Shown here: piece after piece, positions 1-6,027 of the stretch
Position numbering within the stretch: position 1 is the stretch's first letter
Layout of the letters: every line of letters begins with the position of its first letter
DNA from: an uncultured Clostridia bacterium
GTDB taxonomy: Bacteria; Bacillota; Clostridia; Christensenellales; Aristaeellaceae
Length of the DNA: 11,831 nucleotides
Direction: 5' to 3'
Assembly: GCA_946409855.1 (NCBI GenBank)
Contig: CAMJXZ010000068.1
Location: 1 to 11,831, forward strand
The notes under the pieces: generated by a model
What the model was told of the DNA's origin: nothing
Seen by the model: the letters and a program-made list of their open reading frames with translations, nothing else
Database searches by the model: none
Program-made: the position numbers and the translations under genes

Positions 1-811
1 GTCCGACGGGCTCAAAACGCGGACCCACACGCTGATCCATACGCTGGAGCTGGATCCGGAGGACCACCCCGCCGCGTTCCACAGGCTTTCCGGCGACAAC
101 GCCGACGGCGTACTAATCGAAGAGGAGGACACGGTGCGGGAGATCTGGTTCAACCACCTGGCGGACGGCCACGTGATGCACGACAACTCCAACAACGTGA
201 TCGGCGGATGGGACACCGACGCCTATCTGCTGGCGGTCACCCGAGACAAACGGGAGAACACCGAGCGGGTCCTCGCCATGTGCGCCAGCTATCTGCGAAA
301 GGACGGCAAAGTGTATTTCAGCAGTTTTGCCAAACGGACGGCGGAAGGCGCGTTTACCCGCTTCCGCTTCATTCCCGTCAAAGCGCGCTACTGGCTGGCC
401 AAGCGGGTCGCTCCCTTCATATCCTGGTGCATGCGCTCGCTGGACTCGATCCCCGTCTATTTTCAGGAACCGGCCAAGCTCCGCCAGACCTTCCGGGACA
501 GCGTGAACGCCATGGAGGCGGGCGACAATATTCTCCTTTTCCCCGAAAACTCGGACGATACCCCGGATCACCGGTACGTGCTGAACGGCGTCAGCCATTT
601 CTTCACCGGCTTTACCATGCTGGGTACCATGTATTATCATAAAACCGGAAAATGCTGCCACTTCGTCCCGATTTACGCCAACAAGCAGAACAGGACTTTG
701 ACTTTCGGCCATTATACGGACTTCAACCCCGAGGAAGACCCTGCCCTTGAAAGGGAGCGGATCTGCGAAACGCTGCGCAATGAAATGCTGCGGATCGCTC
801 AGGGAAAATGA
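1..811 (+). CDS. PlsC-like acyltransferase family protein, 3' part only
   Basis: The reading frame is open from the first bases of the window (codons begin at base 2) to TGA at 809-811, so the true start lies upstream and only about 269 residues are visible. The C-terminal half resembles a clostridial branch of the lysophospholipid acyltransferase (PlsC/LPLAT) family, whose members transfer acyl chains to glycerophospholipids at the inner face of the membrane. The features seen are the segment LDSIPVY, then LLFPENSDD at about 533-559, which matches the family's FPEG block, then VSHFFTGFTMLGTMYYHKTG and a VPIY block. The catalytic HX4D motif cannot be placed with confidence: HTLELD and HRLSGD fit the pattern but sit far upstream in unrecognised sequence. 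The N-terminal portion visible here is not recognised. The family call is therefore moderate, and substrate and reaction are inference. Confidence 0.6.
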   Translation, partial: SDGLKTRTHTLIHTLELDPEDHPAAFHRLSGDNADGVLIEEEDTVREIWFNHLADGHVMHDNSNNVIGGWDTDAYLLAVTRDKRENTERVLAMCASYLRKDGKVYFSSFAKRTAEGAFTRFRFIPVKARYWLAKRVAPFISWCMRSLDSIPVYFQEPAKLRQTFRDSVNAMEAGDNILLFPENSDDTPDHRYVLNGVSHFFTGFTMLGTMYYHKTGKCCHFVPIYANKQNRTLTFGHYTDFNPEEDPALERERICETLRNEMLRIAQGK

Positions 812-1040
812 TCCCGCTCTCATGTTCCCCGCAGCAGGGGCGTGCTTTTCCCCCCGGCAATGATCGCGTACCGAGCTCTGCCGGCAGAAACCGTCCGCTG
901 CAGCGCTGCCGTCCGTCATCGCCGCCGCGGCAGCGTCTCCACGCACCGTTTTCGCGCCCCGCGCTGATTCCGCGCTTGGGGATCAGCAGCAGAGCATTGC
1001 CGAGCGATCCACAAGATCATTTTCTGTTCCGATCCCTTTT

Positions 1041-1068
1041 CTGTCGGTCATCGGCCGACAGTTTTTTT
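1041..1068 (+). terminator. Intrinsic terminator, + strand
   Basis: A 7-bp stem CTGTCGG/CCGACAG (1041-1047 with 1055-1061) is followed by seven T. It lies 230 bases after the acyltransferase stop, so that transcript would carry an unusually long 3' untranslated region, unless an unseen element lies between. Confidence 0.75.
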
Positions 1069-1283
1069 ATCTCATCGGATACAATCAGATGAATTCCGCC
1101 GGCGCGTAAAGCCATAACATCTGAAACATACCGGATTCTTTTTTGCGTGCGCCGGTTTTTCTGTCGCGGCCGCTTCCCGTTTCCTTATGCACCGTCGAAT
1201 TCATGCGCATTGCTGTTCTGCTTTTTCAAGCGCATCCGCGCAGAATCCGGTCCAATTTCTGACCTCAAAGCCACGTATAAAAG

Positions 1284-1310
1284 ACCGGCCGGGCTTTTCG
1301 ACCCGGCCGG
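1284..1310 (-). terminator. Terminator of the vWA-flavodoxin gene, perhaps bidirectional
   Basis: A perfect 9-bp stem CCGGCCGGG/CCCGGCCGG (1285-1293 with 1302-1310) has an 8-base loop. Read on the - strand it is followed by TCTTTTAT and lies about 50 bases after the stop of the - strand gene. On the + strand it is followed by the weaker tract CTTGCTTTTG, so it may also stop readthrough from the left. Confidence 0.75.
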
Positions 1311-1355
1311 CTTGCTTTTGAAGAATACTACTCAGTTTTCTGAAGGATTCCGGTA

Positions 1356-1847
1356 TTATTTGTAATTCTTCAGGTTCAGGGACTTCACCCAGCGCAGGAA
1401 CACATCCTTCGTGACATCCGGCGCGAAACGCTTGCCGGACAGCCAGGTGGAAGCGCCGTGCGTCAGGGCTTTCAGGTTGCTCCTGCTCTTGGTGATGGAA
1501 GAGGATTCAGACGTGCAGAACGGCACGATGAGCTGGCCTTCCAGGGCCAGGCTTTCCACAAAGGTGTCCATGATGCGGGGCTCTTGGCCGAACCAGATGG
1601 GATAAGCGATCAGGATCACGGAATACCGGGAAGTATCCCACAGCTGATTGGCCATTTCCGGACGGCTCTTTTCATCGACGAATTCGGCGTAAGCACGGGC
1701 GGTCTTGTTATTGCGGACAAGGTCTTCCGCGGTATAGGGCACAGCGGGAATGATCTCGAAATAGTCCGCGCCAAGCTCTTCCGCCGCCAGCTTGGCCAGA
1801 CGGGCGGTGTTGCCGGTATTGGAGAAGTTCACGACCAGGATATGATC
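1356..1847 (-). other. Flavodoxin domain of the fusion (residues about 669-831)
   Basis: This C-terminal domain has the expected flavodoxin order: beta strand ILVVNF, FMN phosphate loop SNTGNTA, the EIIPAVPYTAEDL segment, the strand VILIAYPIWFG and the IVPFCTS loop. No ATG occurs near the domain border, and I see no ribosome binding site followed by GTG or TTG, so it is translated as part of the fusion and not as a separate protein. Confidence 0.8.
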
Positions 1848-3851
1848 CTTGTCCAGCTTGGCGTGGGATTCTTTCTCCGCCAGCAGGAGCTTGACGCGCC
1901 TGGAATCGCTGGTGCCGATATGATTGTCCGCGCCCAGGAAATTGTCGGCGGTTTCGGCGTAAAGCACGGTCTCGCGGCCTTCGTGGTGGCCGTAGTTGAA
2001 AGCAGTGACATTCCTGCCGGAAGCAGGGAGGGAGAAGTAGGTGATATTGAAGTTATCGCCCGAATACAGGCTGCCCAGATCGAAGGAGATGACCGGATCG
2101 CCGTATTCGTCCACACCCTGCACCCAGTAACTCGGGGCCAGCGGTACACCGTTCACCTCCACGCGGTAGACGTTGTAGCCGGCGGGAAGATGATCCAGCA
2201 GGTTCGCATTCACCGCCGCCAGCACGTTTTCCGTAATGGTTTCCACGTGCGGGATCAGCGTCGTATCCGTAATATCGCCGATGGCCTCATCGAACAGCTT
2301 CTGGATTTCAAATTCCAGATCCGTGCTGGTGGAATGGAGCAGGTGATGGTACAGAATTTTGCCCGCACCCGGATCGGCGCTCGGATAGGTGGCCTGATAG
2401 CCGGCGTAATCCGGGTTGAGATAACGCCAGAACTGGGTTTCGCTCTGCCCGGCGGAAACCATAGCCACATTGACGACGGTCGCGCCGAACATCCGGGCGA
2501 TCTGGTTTTCGATTTCTACCGTCAGCGCCTCGGAATTGGGGCCGTTCGCGAAACCGTCCGTGAACAGCAGAACGCCCGCGTCCATGTGTCCGGTATAGAG
2601 ATTGGCCAGTTCATTGTAAGCAAACTGCAGGCCGGTTTCCGGGTAGGTCATGCTGCCGGTGCTCAGAGCGTTTTCAAGGGCGGTGCAGCTCGCGGTGCGG
2701 AGCGTCAGGCCGGTAGGTCCGATCGGCGCGTCAAAAATATCGTCGGAAGTCCAGGCAGCGCCGGAGAAGACCGTTGTGCCGTTCAGGATCAGCACATTGC
2801 CGTCTGTTCCGAAGAAAGTCAGGGAAACGGTGTTTTGAGGATTGGCCAGAATGGTATCCAGGGTGGTTTTCAGGGCGCTCATCATCGCCTGATAGCGATC
2901 ACCGTTCATGCTGCCGGAAATATCCAGCGTGATTACGAAATTGGTGGGATCGCCGTCAGGCTCGATCATCCTGGTGAGGCTGCCGTACTGGATGGTATAG
3001 GTCGCGTCCGCGCTGACGGTAATATTGGTAACCAGCGTGCCGCCGGGAAGGAAGGTAAAGGGGCGGCGGAACAGCGTAAGGTCCAGATTCTCCAGCGAGA
3101 TCGTGGGCTCTTCCACCGGCAGGCCTTCCCTCAGGTTGAGCTGGTATTCATAGATCATATAGTTCAGTCTGGTCACCACGGAGTTAAAGTCAGTGCCGAG
3201 CCCCAGGCTGATGCCGAGTTCCAGGTAGAACTCATACGCGTCCGAACCCGGCGTGTAGTTGTTGAGAATATTCAGCATTTCCTGCGCGGTGATGCTGACC
3301 GGATACTGAGAGGTATAAATATGCTCTCCCTGGAAAATAAACGGATACTCCGTCTGGACAAAGGTCAGCGGGCTCTTCAGCGCGTTCATGACGTACGCCA
3401 CATCACGCTTCCTGGTGCGCGCCTGGGAGGCCAGCTCGTCAGGCAGGCGGACGAAAGAAAACGCGGTGGGAATATCGTTTTCCGAGGCGTAATGTGTCAT
3501 CTGAAGCTCGCCGTTGTCGGTGAGGGTATATACGTTGTAGCCGCCCACCGGGTCAGCTTCCATATAATAGCCTTCGCTCGCCATGGCGGCGGCAACGGCT
3601 TCCTCGGACGCGCCCTGGGGGGCCTGCCATTCCGTCTGCGGGGCCTGTTCATCCCCCATGCCCAGCGTGATGCTGCGGACGCTGAACGACGACGGCGGGG
3701 CAAGGCTCTGGCCCAGCTTGCCGGGCACCTTGTTAATAAACCTTTCCAGCTGATCCGGCCCGGCTTTATCCGCAATGGCGCTGGGGATCATGGAAGCCAG
3801 CATCACCACTGCCAGAAGCAGGCAGAGCCATTTGGAGGAATTCTTTTTCAT
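1356..3851 (-). CDS. Secreted vWA domain-flavodoxin fusion protein (831 aa)
   Basis: The start is ATG at 3851, preceded by AAAGGAGA with an 8-base spacer (AGGAG at 3864-3860). A frame extending 32 codons upstream to 3947 lacks such a site and would bury the signal peptide. Residues 1-27 form a Sec signal peptide (MKKN..., hydrophobic core, AIA cleavage motif) with no lipobox and no twin arginine. Residues 28-300 are unrecognised. A von Willebrand A domain spans about 302-525 with an intact metal-ion-dependent adhesion site: D310-x-S312-x-S314, T390 and D432 (LLFTDG). Residues 530-615 look like a beta-rich surface-protein module. Residues 669-831 match the flavodoxin_4 type: phosphate-binding loop SNTGNTA at 677-683, then YPIWFG, PRIMDTF and IVPFCTS. 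There is no LPXTG motif and no C-terminal membrane anchor. Domain assignment is firm; ligand, partner and redox role are unknown. The downstream hairpin at 1310-1284 and upstream promoter near 3991-3958 suggest a single-gene transcript. Confidence 0.88.
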   Translation of the reverse strand: MKKNSSKWLCLLLAVVMLASMIPSAIADKAGPDQLERFINKVPGKLGQSLAPPSSFSVRSITLGMGDEQAPQTEWQAPQGASEEAVAAAMASEGYYMEADPVGGYNVYTLTDNGELQMTHYASENDIPTAFSFVRLPDELASQARTRKRDVAYVMNALKSPLTFVQTEYPFIFQGEHIYTSQYPVSITAQEMLNILNNYTPGSDAYEFYLELGISLGLGTDFNSVVTRLNYMIYEYQLNLREGLPVEEPTISLENLDLTLFRRPFTFLPGGTLVTNITVSADATYTIQYGSLTRMIEPDGDPTNFVITLDISGSMNGDRYQAMMSALKTTLDTILANPQNTVSLTFFGTDGNVLILNGTTVFSGAAWTSDDIFDAPIGPTGLTLRTASCTALENALSTGSMTYPETGLQFAYNELANLYTGHMDAGVLLFTDGFANGPNSEALTVEIENQIARMFGATVVNVAMVSAGQSETQFWRYLNPDYAGYQATYPSADPGAGKILYHHLLHSTSTDLEFEIQKLFDEAIGDITDTTLIPHVETITENVLAAVNANLLDHLPAGYNVYRVEVNGVPLAPSYWVQGVDEYGDPVISFDLGSLYSGDNFNITYFSLPASGRNVTAFNYGHHEGRETVLYAETADNFLGADNHIGTSDSRRVKLLLAEKESHAKLDKDHILVVNFSNTGNTARLAKLAAEELGADYFEIIPAVPYTAEDLVRNNKTARAYAEFVDEKSRPEMANQLWDTSRYSVILIAYPIWFGQEPRIMDTFVESLALEGQLIVPFCTSESSSITKSRSNLKALTHGASTWLSGKRFAPDVTKDVFLRWVKSLNLKNYK

Positions 3852-3957
3852 TGAGAGTTCTCCTTTCCAAACGTGCGCATTATTTGTATCATGAACAGCA
3901 GACCGGCAAACCTGTACGGCCGCATCGACTGCACAGATACGTTTCATGATCAGTCAA

Positions 3958-3991
3958 ATTATATCATACTTTGTTCAAAATTTATCTGCAA
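3958..3991 (-). promoter_or_regulatory. Promoter of the vWA-flavodoxin gene
   Basis: On the - strand TTGCAG (3991-3986) is followed after 17 bases by TATGAT (3968-3963). An overlapping extended -10, TGATATAAT, ends at 3958. Either would start transcription near 3950, giving a leader of about 100 bases before the ATG at 3851. The surrounding sequence is AT-rich, unlike the flanking genes. Confidence 0.6.
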
Positions 3992-4081
3992 AGACTTTAA
4001 AACTGTATTACGAAGCCTTTTCATTTATCTTAATTTTCTTGTAAGATTCGTTTTTCCGCCTGCCCGGTCTCCGCCGGCGAC

Positions 4082-4177
4082 AAAAAGCCCGGGAGGTCTC
4101 TCCCGTCATCCGGGACCGGGTTCTGGAACGCCGCGCGGCCCGCTGCGGCCGCGGCAGGAACGCGGATGCGCTGTTGT
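4082..4177 (-). ncRNA. Possible small RNA or terminated leader in the GC-rich island
   Basis: On the - strand a perfect TATAAT (4189-4184) with only a poor -35 precedes a stretch of strong hairpins. These include an all-GC 7-bp stem with a 6-base loop (4134-4140 with 4147-4153), then CGGGAG/CTCCCG (4090-4095 with 4100-4105), then GGC and a run of five T. This would give a transcript of about 95 bases ending with terminator-like structure. It matches no RNA family I recognise; the FMN riboswitch, 6S and SRP RNA consensus elements are absent. It could instead be a regulated leader of the vWA-flavodoxin gene or plain structured spacer. Confidence 0.25.
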
Positions 4178-4211
4178 TTCCTTATTATATAAGAGTTCGG
4201 GAAACGGAAAA

Positions 4212-4230
4212 CGGACGGATCGTCTGTCCG
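4212..4230. repeat. Inverted repeat (hairpin or operator candidate)
   Basis: CGGACGGA and TCTGTCCG flank a 3-base loop, pairing over 8 bp with one G-U. Read on the - strand it is followed by TTTTCC. No gene is clearly associated with it, so it could be an operator or an incidental hairpin in the GC-rich island. Confidence 0.35.
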
Positions 4231-4427
4231 GCGGCGGACGCCGCGCATGGTTTTCAATGCGTTTTCAGGCGGGATCCGGCGCGGGACGATGTCAGAAAAA
4301 TCAATCAATTGGAAACACCTTTTGGAACCCGCTTCAAAAAAACATAAACAAATTTCATAAAATCATCACGGTTGATACGGGTTTGCGAAGGAAGGCTTAC
4401 AATTCCCTGAACCCTGCTCAAATCGGG

Positions 4428-4456
4428 TTGACAGGGCGGTTTTTGCGGGGTAACAT
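4428..4456 (+). promoter_or_regulatory. Promoter of the 431-aa secreted protein gene
   Basis: TTGACA (4428-4433, full consensus) is separated by 17 bases from TAACAT (4451-4456, 4 of 6 consensus bases). Transcription would start near 4463, about 47 bases before the ATG. This is the best-matching -35 in the window and suggests housekeeping sigma-A transcription. Confidence 0.7.
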
Positions 4457-4509
4457 ACGGGCAACCAACAGCGATTGGCGAATCCATTCACACAGAGAGG
4501 AGATTCAAA

Positions 4510-5805
4510 ATGAAACATTCTACACGTTTTATGAGCGCTCTGCTCGCTGCGGTCCTGCTGATTTCCATTTCAGCGATCGCCATAGCAGAAGATGAAACCA
4601 CGGTCTATATTCCCAGCAGGATTGCCAAGCTCAATCTTCCGGACCGGCCCGGGTACATCACCCTCAAGACCCAGACGGAAAGCACCGAGATGCGGAATTC
4701 CCGCGGCTCCATCCGCTACAAGACCGACGCCCGCGGCAACATTATCTATGATTACAATGGCAATCCCATCCCGATGATTGGCACCGTCGAAGATGCCGAC
4801 ATCGAGCTCCAGTTCTCCGAAAAGCCCGACTGGGCCGGCGTGATCTGGGCGGAAGGCTATGAAAACCTGGAAGTGGACGATACCGGCTATGCCGTGACTT
4901 CCATGGAAGGCCATATGCGTCAGCCCGGCACCTGGGTCTGGAACAACCCCGATACCACCTGCGATCCTCTGACCGGTGAAATCGTATGGCGCGACAACGG
5001 AACGGTCGCTCCTTCCTGGTGCCACATCACCGGCGGCGACTTCGCCTACATGGCCGGCAAGGGCAATGTGTCCGCTCAGTATGGCCGCAGCGGCAAAGTC
5101 AACTATGTCGAGTACAGAGTGGAAGAAGACTTCTTCAGGACCGGCATGGAAGGCGCCTATTCCGTCATCCGTTACGAGCCCGTCACCATCAAGTCCATCT
5201 GCGGCCCCGAGGATGATCCTGACAAGTATACCCGGAAGGATACCGTCTGGTACGTCTCCAGCGTCATCGCCACCTATCCCGACGGCAACTACATAGTGGA
5301 AGTCGAAGCGGATTACCGCAACGACGTCAAGAACACCCTGGCCAGCTACAAGATCACCTATGCCATCAGCGACAAGGAAACCTACAAGATCACCTACGCG
5401 CCTTCCACCACCACCGTTCTGGAAGACCATGAAACCGGCACGTTCATGACCTGGCCGTCCAAGATGGCGCCCAGCACGGACCTGGAAGAATACTTCCGTC
5501 AGCAGGTGGAAGAGCAGTGGCAGGGTTCGGTCACCGATCCGACGCTTTATCCGGATTATGATGATTCCTACACCGCGCTGGCCGGCATGTACCTGCATCA
5601 CTATACGCAGGACGAAGTGCTGTGCGGCGAATACAAGTCCGGCAAGACGCACCTGATGTCCGGCAGTGGCAAGAACCTGAAGTACTGGTACAAGTTCAAC
5701 GGCACCGGCACACTGAACGGCGTCAAGGTCAACAACAACGGCAAGAAGTCCACCAACAAGAACCTGAAGCCCTGCACCTACTTCAAGAGCCCCCGCGTGC
5801 AGTAA
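4510..5805 (+). CDS. Secreted protein of unknown function (431 aa)
   Basis: ATG at 4510 follows GAGGAG at a good distance, and the stop is TAA at 5803-5805. Residues 1-26 form a Sec signal peptide (MKHSTRF, hydrophobic core, AIA-ED cleavage) with no lipobox. The mature protein has no membrane segment and no cell-wall sorting signal. It is rich in Tyr, Trp, Thr and Asp, has five cysteines (151, 171, 231, 372, 422), and its last 60 residues are strongly basic (GKK, NKNLK) while the middle is acidic. YKITYA occurs twice, at 280-285 and 292-297, with a 12-residue period that suggests neighbouring beta strands. I do not recognise the family. A strong promoter, good ribosome site, strong terminator and heavy use of C-ending codons suggest abundant expression as a single-gene unit. 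Extracytoplasmic location is a confident inference; function is unknown. Confidence 0.85.
   Translation: MKHSTRFMSALLAAVLLISISAIAIAEDETTVYIPSRIAKLNLPDRPGYITLKTQTESTEMRNSRGSIRYKTDARGNIIYDYNGNPIPMIGTVEDADIELQFSEKPDWAGVIWAEGYENLEVDDTGYAVTSMEGHMRQPGTWVWNNPDTTCDPLTGEIVWRDNGTVAPSWCHITGGDFAYMAGKGNVSAQYGRSGKVNYVEYRVEEDFFRTGMEGAYSVIRYEPVTIKSICGPEDDPDKYTRKDTVWYVSSVIATYPDGNYIVEVEADYRNDVKNTLASYKITYAISDKETYKITYAPSTTTVLEDHETGTFMTWPSKMAPSTDLEEYFRQQVEEQWQGSVTDPTLYPDYDDSYTALAGMYLHHYTQDEVLCGEYKSGKTHLMSGSGKNLKYWYKFNGTGTLNGVKVNNNGKKSTNKNLKPCTYFKSPRVQ
5347..5396 (+). repeat. 14-bp direct repeat inside the secreted protein gene
   Basis: TACAAGATCACCTA occurs at 5347-5360 and again at 5383-5396, 36 bases apart, encoding the two YKITYA copies in the same frame. 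It points to a small in-frame duplication of a beta-strand unit. Confidence 0.6.
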
Positions 5806-5839
5806 CAAAGCAGTAAACCGTCTATCATGTGAATGGTTT

Positions 5840-5873
5840 CCTCCCCGTCTCCGGACGGGGAGGCTTTGTTTTT
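5840..5873 (+). terminator. Terminator of the 431-aa secreted protein gene
   Basis: A perfect 10-bp stem CCTCCCCGTC/GACGGGGAGG (5840-5849 with 5854-5863) closes a TCCG tetraloop and is followed by CTTTGTTTTT. It lies 34 bases after the stop codon. Confidence 0.92.
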
Positions 5874-5876
5874 GCC

Positions 5877-5905
5877 TTGCAATCATCTCTTCGGCAGGGT
5901 ATAAT
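5877..5905 (+). promoter_or_regulatory. Unassigned + strand promoter between convergent genes
   Basis: TTGCAA (5877-5882) and a perfect TATAAT (5900-5905) are exactly 17 bases apart, just after the preceding terminator. Transcription would begin near 5912 and run toward the 3' end of tdk on the opposite strand. No ORF with a ribosome binding site follows, so a small RNA or a tdk antisense RNA is the likeliest product if the site is active. Confidence 0.45.
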
Positions 5906-5970
5906 GAACAGGCGGGGCCCTGCATCGGCGCCATCGGATCAGATCCCGCGCCGTCCTGTGCTTTTCCAGG

Positions 5971-6007
5971 AAAAAAGACCGCGTTATTATTCCGCGGCCT
6001 TTCGGTC
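5971..6007 (-). terminator. Terminator of tdk
   Basis: Read on the - strand, CCGCG/CGCGG (5997-5993 with 5983-5979) around a 9-base AT loop is followed by TC and six T. An alternative outer stem pairs 6007-6003 with 5981-5977. It begins about 20-30 bases after the tdk stop. Confidence 0.75.
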
Positions 6008-6027
6008 AGAAAATATACTCCGGTATG

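Larger units (their letters stand above)
812..1355. other. Convergent intergenic region, no supported gene
   Basis: These 544 bases lie between the 3' ends of the acyltransferase and the vWA-flavodoxin gene. They hold a 12-base perfect palindrome (TCTGCCGGCAGA, 877-888), a weak CCCC/GGGG hairpin near 827-840, a good + strand terminator at 1041-1068 and a second hairpin at 1285-1310. The only open frame of note (808-1092) is rich in Ser, Pro and Arg and runs straight through the terminator. I see no promoter with good spacing and no recognisable RNA. Confidence 0.7.
3852..4509. other. Divergent intergenic region between two secreted-protein genes
   Basis: This 658-base spacer has three parts. 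AT-rich sequence (about 3940-4050) carries the - strand promoter. A GC-rich, hairpin-dense island follows (about 4055-4290). A second AT-rich stretch (about 4295-4420) leads into the + strand promoter at 4428-4456. Open frames across it (3873-4595 +, 4308-4030 -) have no ribosome binding site and look non-coding. A long shared regulatory region between divergent genes would allow coordinated control, but I see no operator that clearly serves both. Confidence 0.6.

Noticed and set aside
113..946. 277-codon open frame opposite the acyltransferase gene
   Set aside because: Shadow of the acyltransferase frame with no family resemblance.
808..1092. 94-codon frame overlapping the acyltransferase stop by ATGA
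   Set aside because: The ATGA overlap looks like translational coupling, but the product is Ser/Pro/Arg-rich and the frame runs through the hairpin and T-tract at 1041-1068.
1458..3854. 798-codon open frame opposite the vWA-flavodoxin gene
   Set aside because: It is antisense to a gene with clear domains, signal peptide and ribosome site. Its protein shows no motif and the His/Gly/Gln-rich look of a GC-rich shadow frame.
3852..3947. Upstream start for the vWA-flavodoxin gene adding 32 residues
   Set aside because: It would place a non-hydrophobic stretch before the signal peptide, lacks a ribosome site and overlaps the likely transcription start.
4030..4308. 92-codon - strand frame in the GC-rich island
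   Set aside because: It spans the terminator-like hairpin at 4082-4105 and contains an alanine run from GC-rich repeats; no ribosome site.
3852..4509. FMN riboswitch upstream of the flavodoxin-containing gene
   Set aside because: I looked for the conserved AGGGGCAGGGTGAAATTCC-type core on the - strand and did not find it.
3873..4595. 240-codon + frame across the divergent spacer
   Set aside because: It has no ribosome site, runs out of frame into the secreted-protein gene and its composition is not protein-like.
4570..5934. 454-codon open frame opposite the 431-aa secreted protein
   Set aside because: It spans the strong + strand terminator, starts without a ribosome site and is a low-complexity Gly/Val/Ala shadow.
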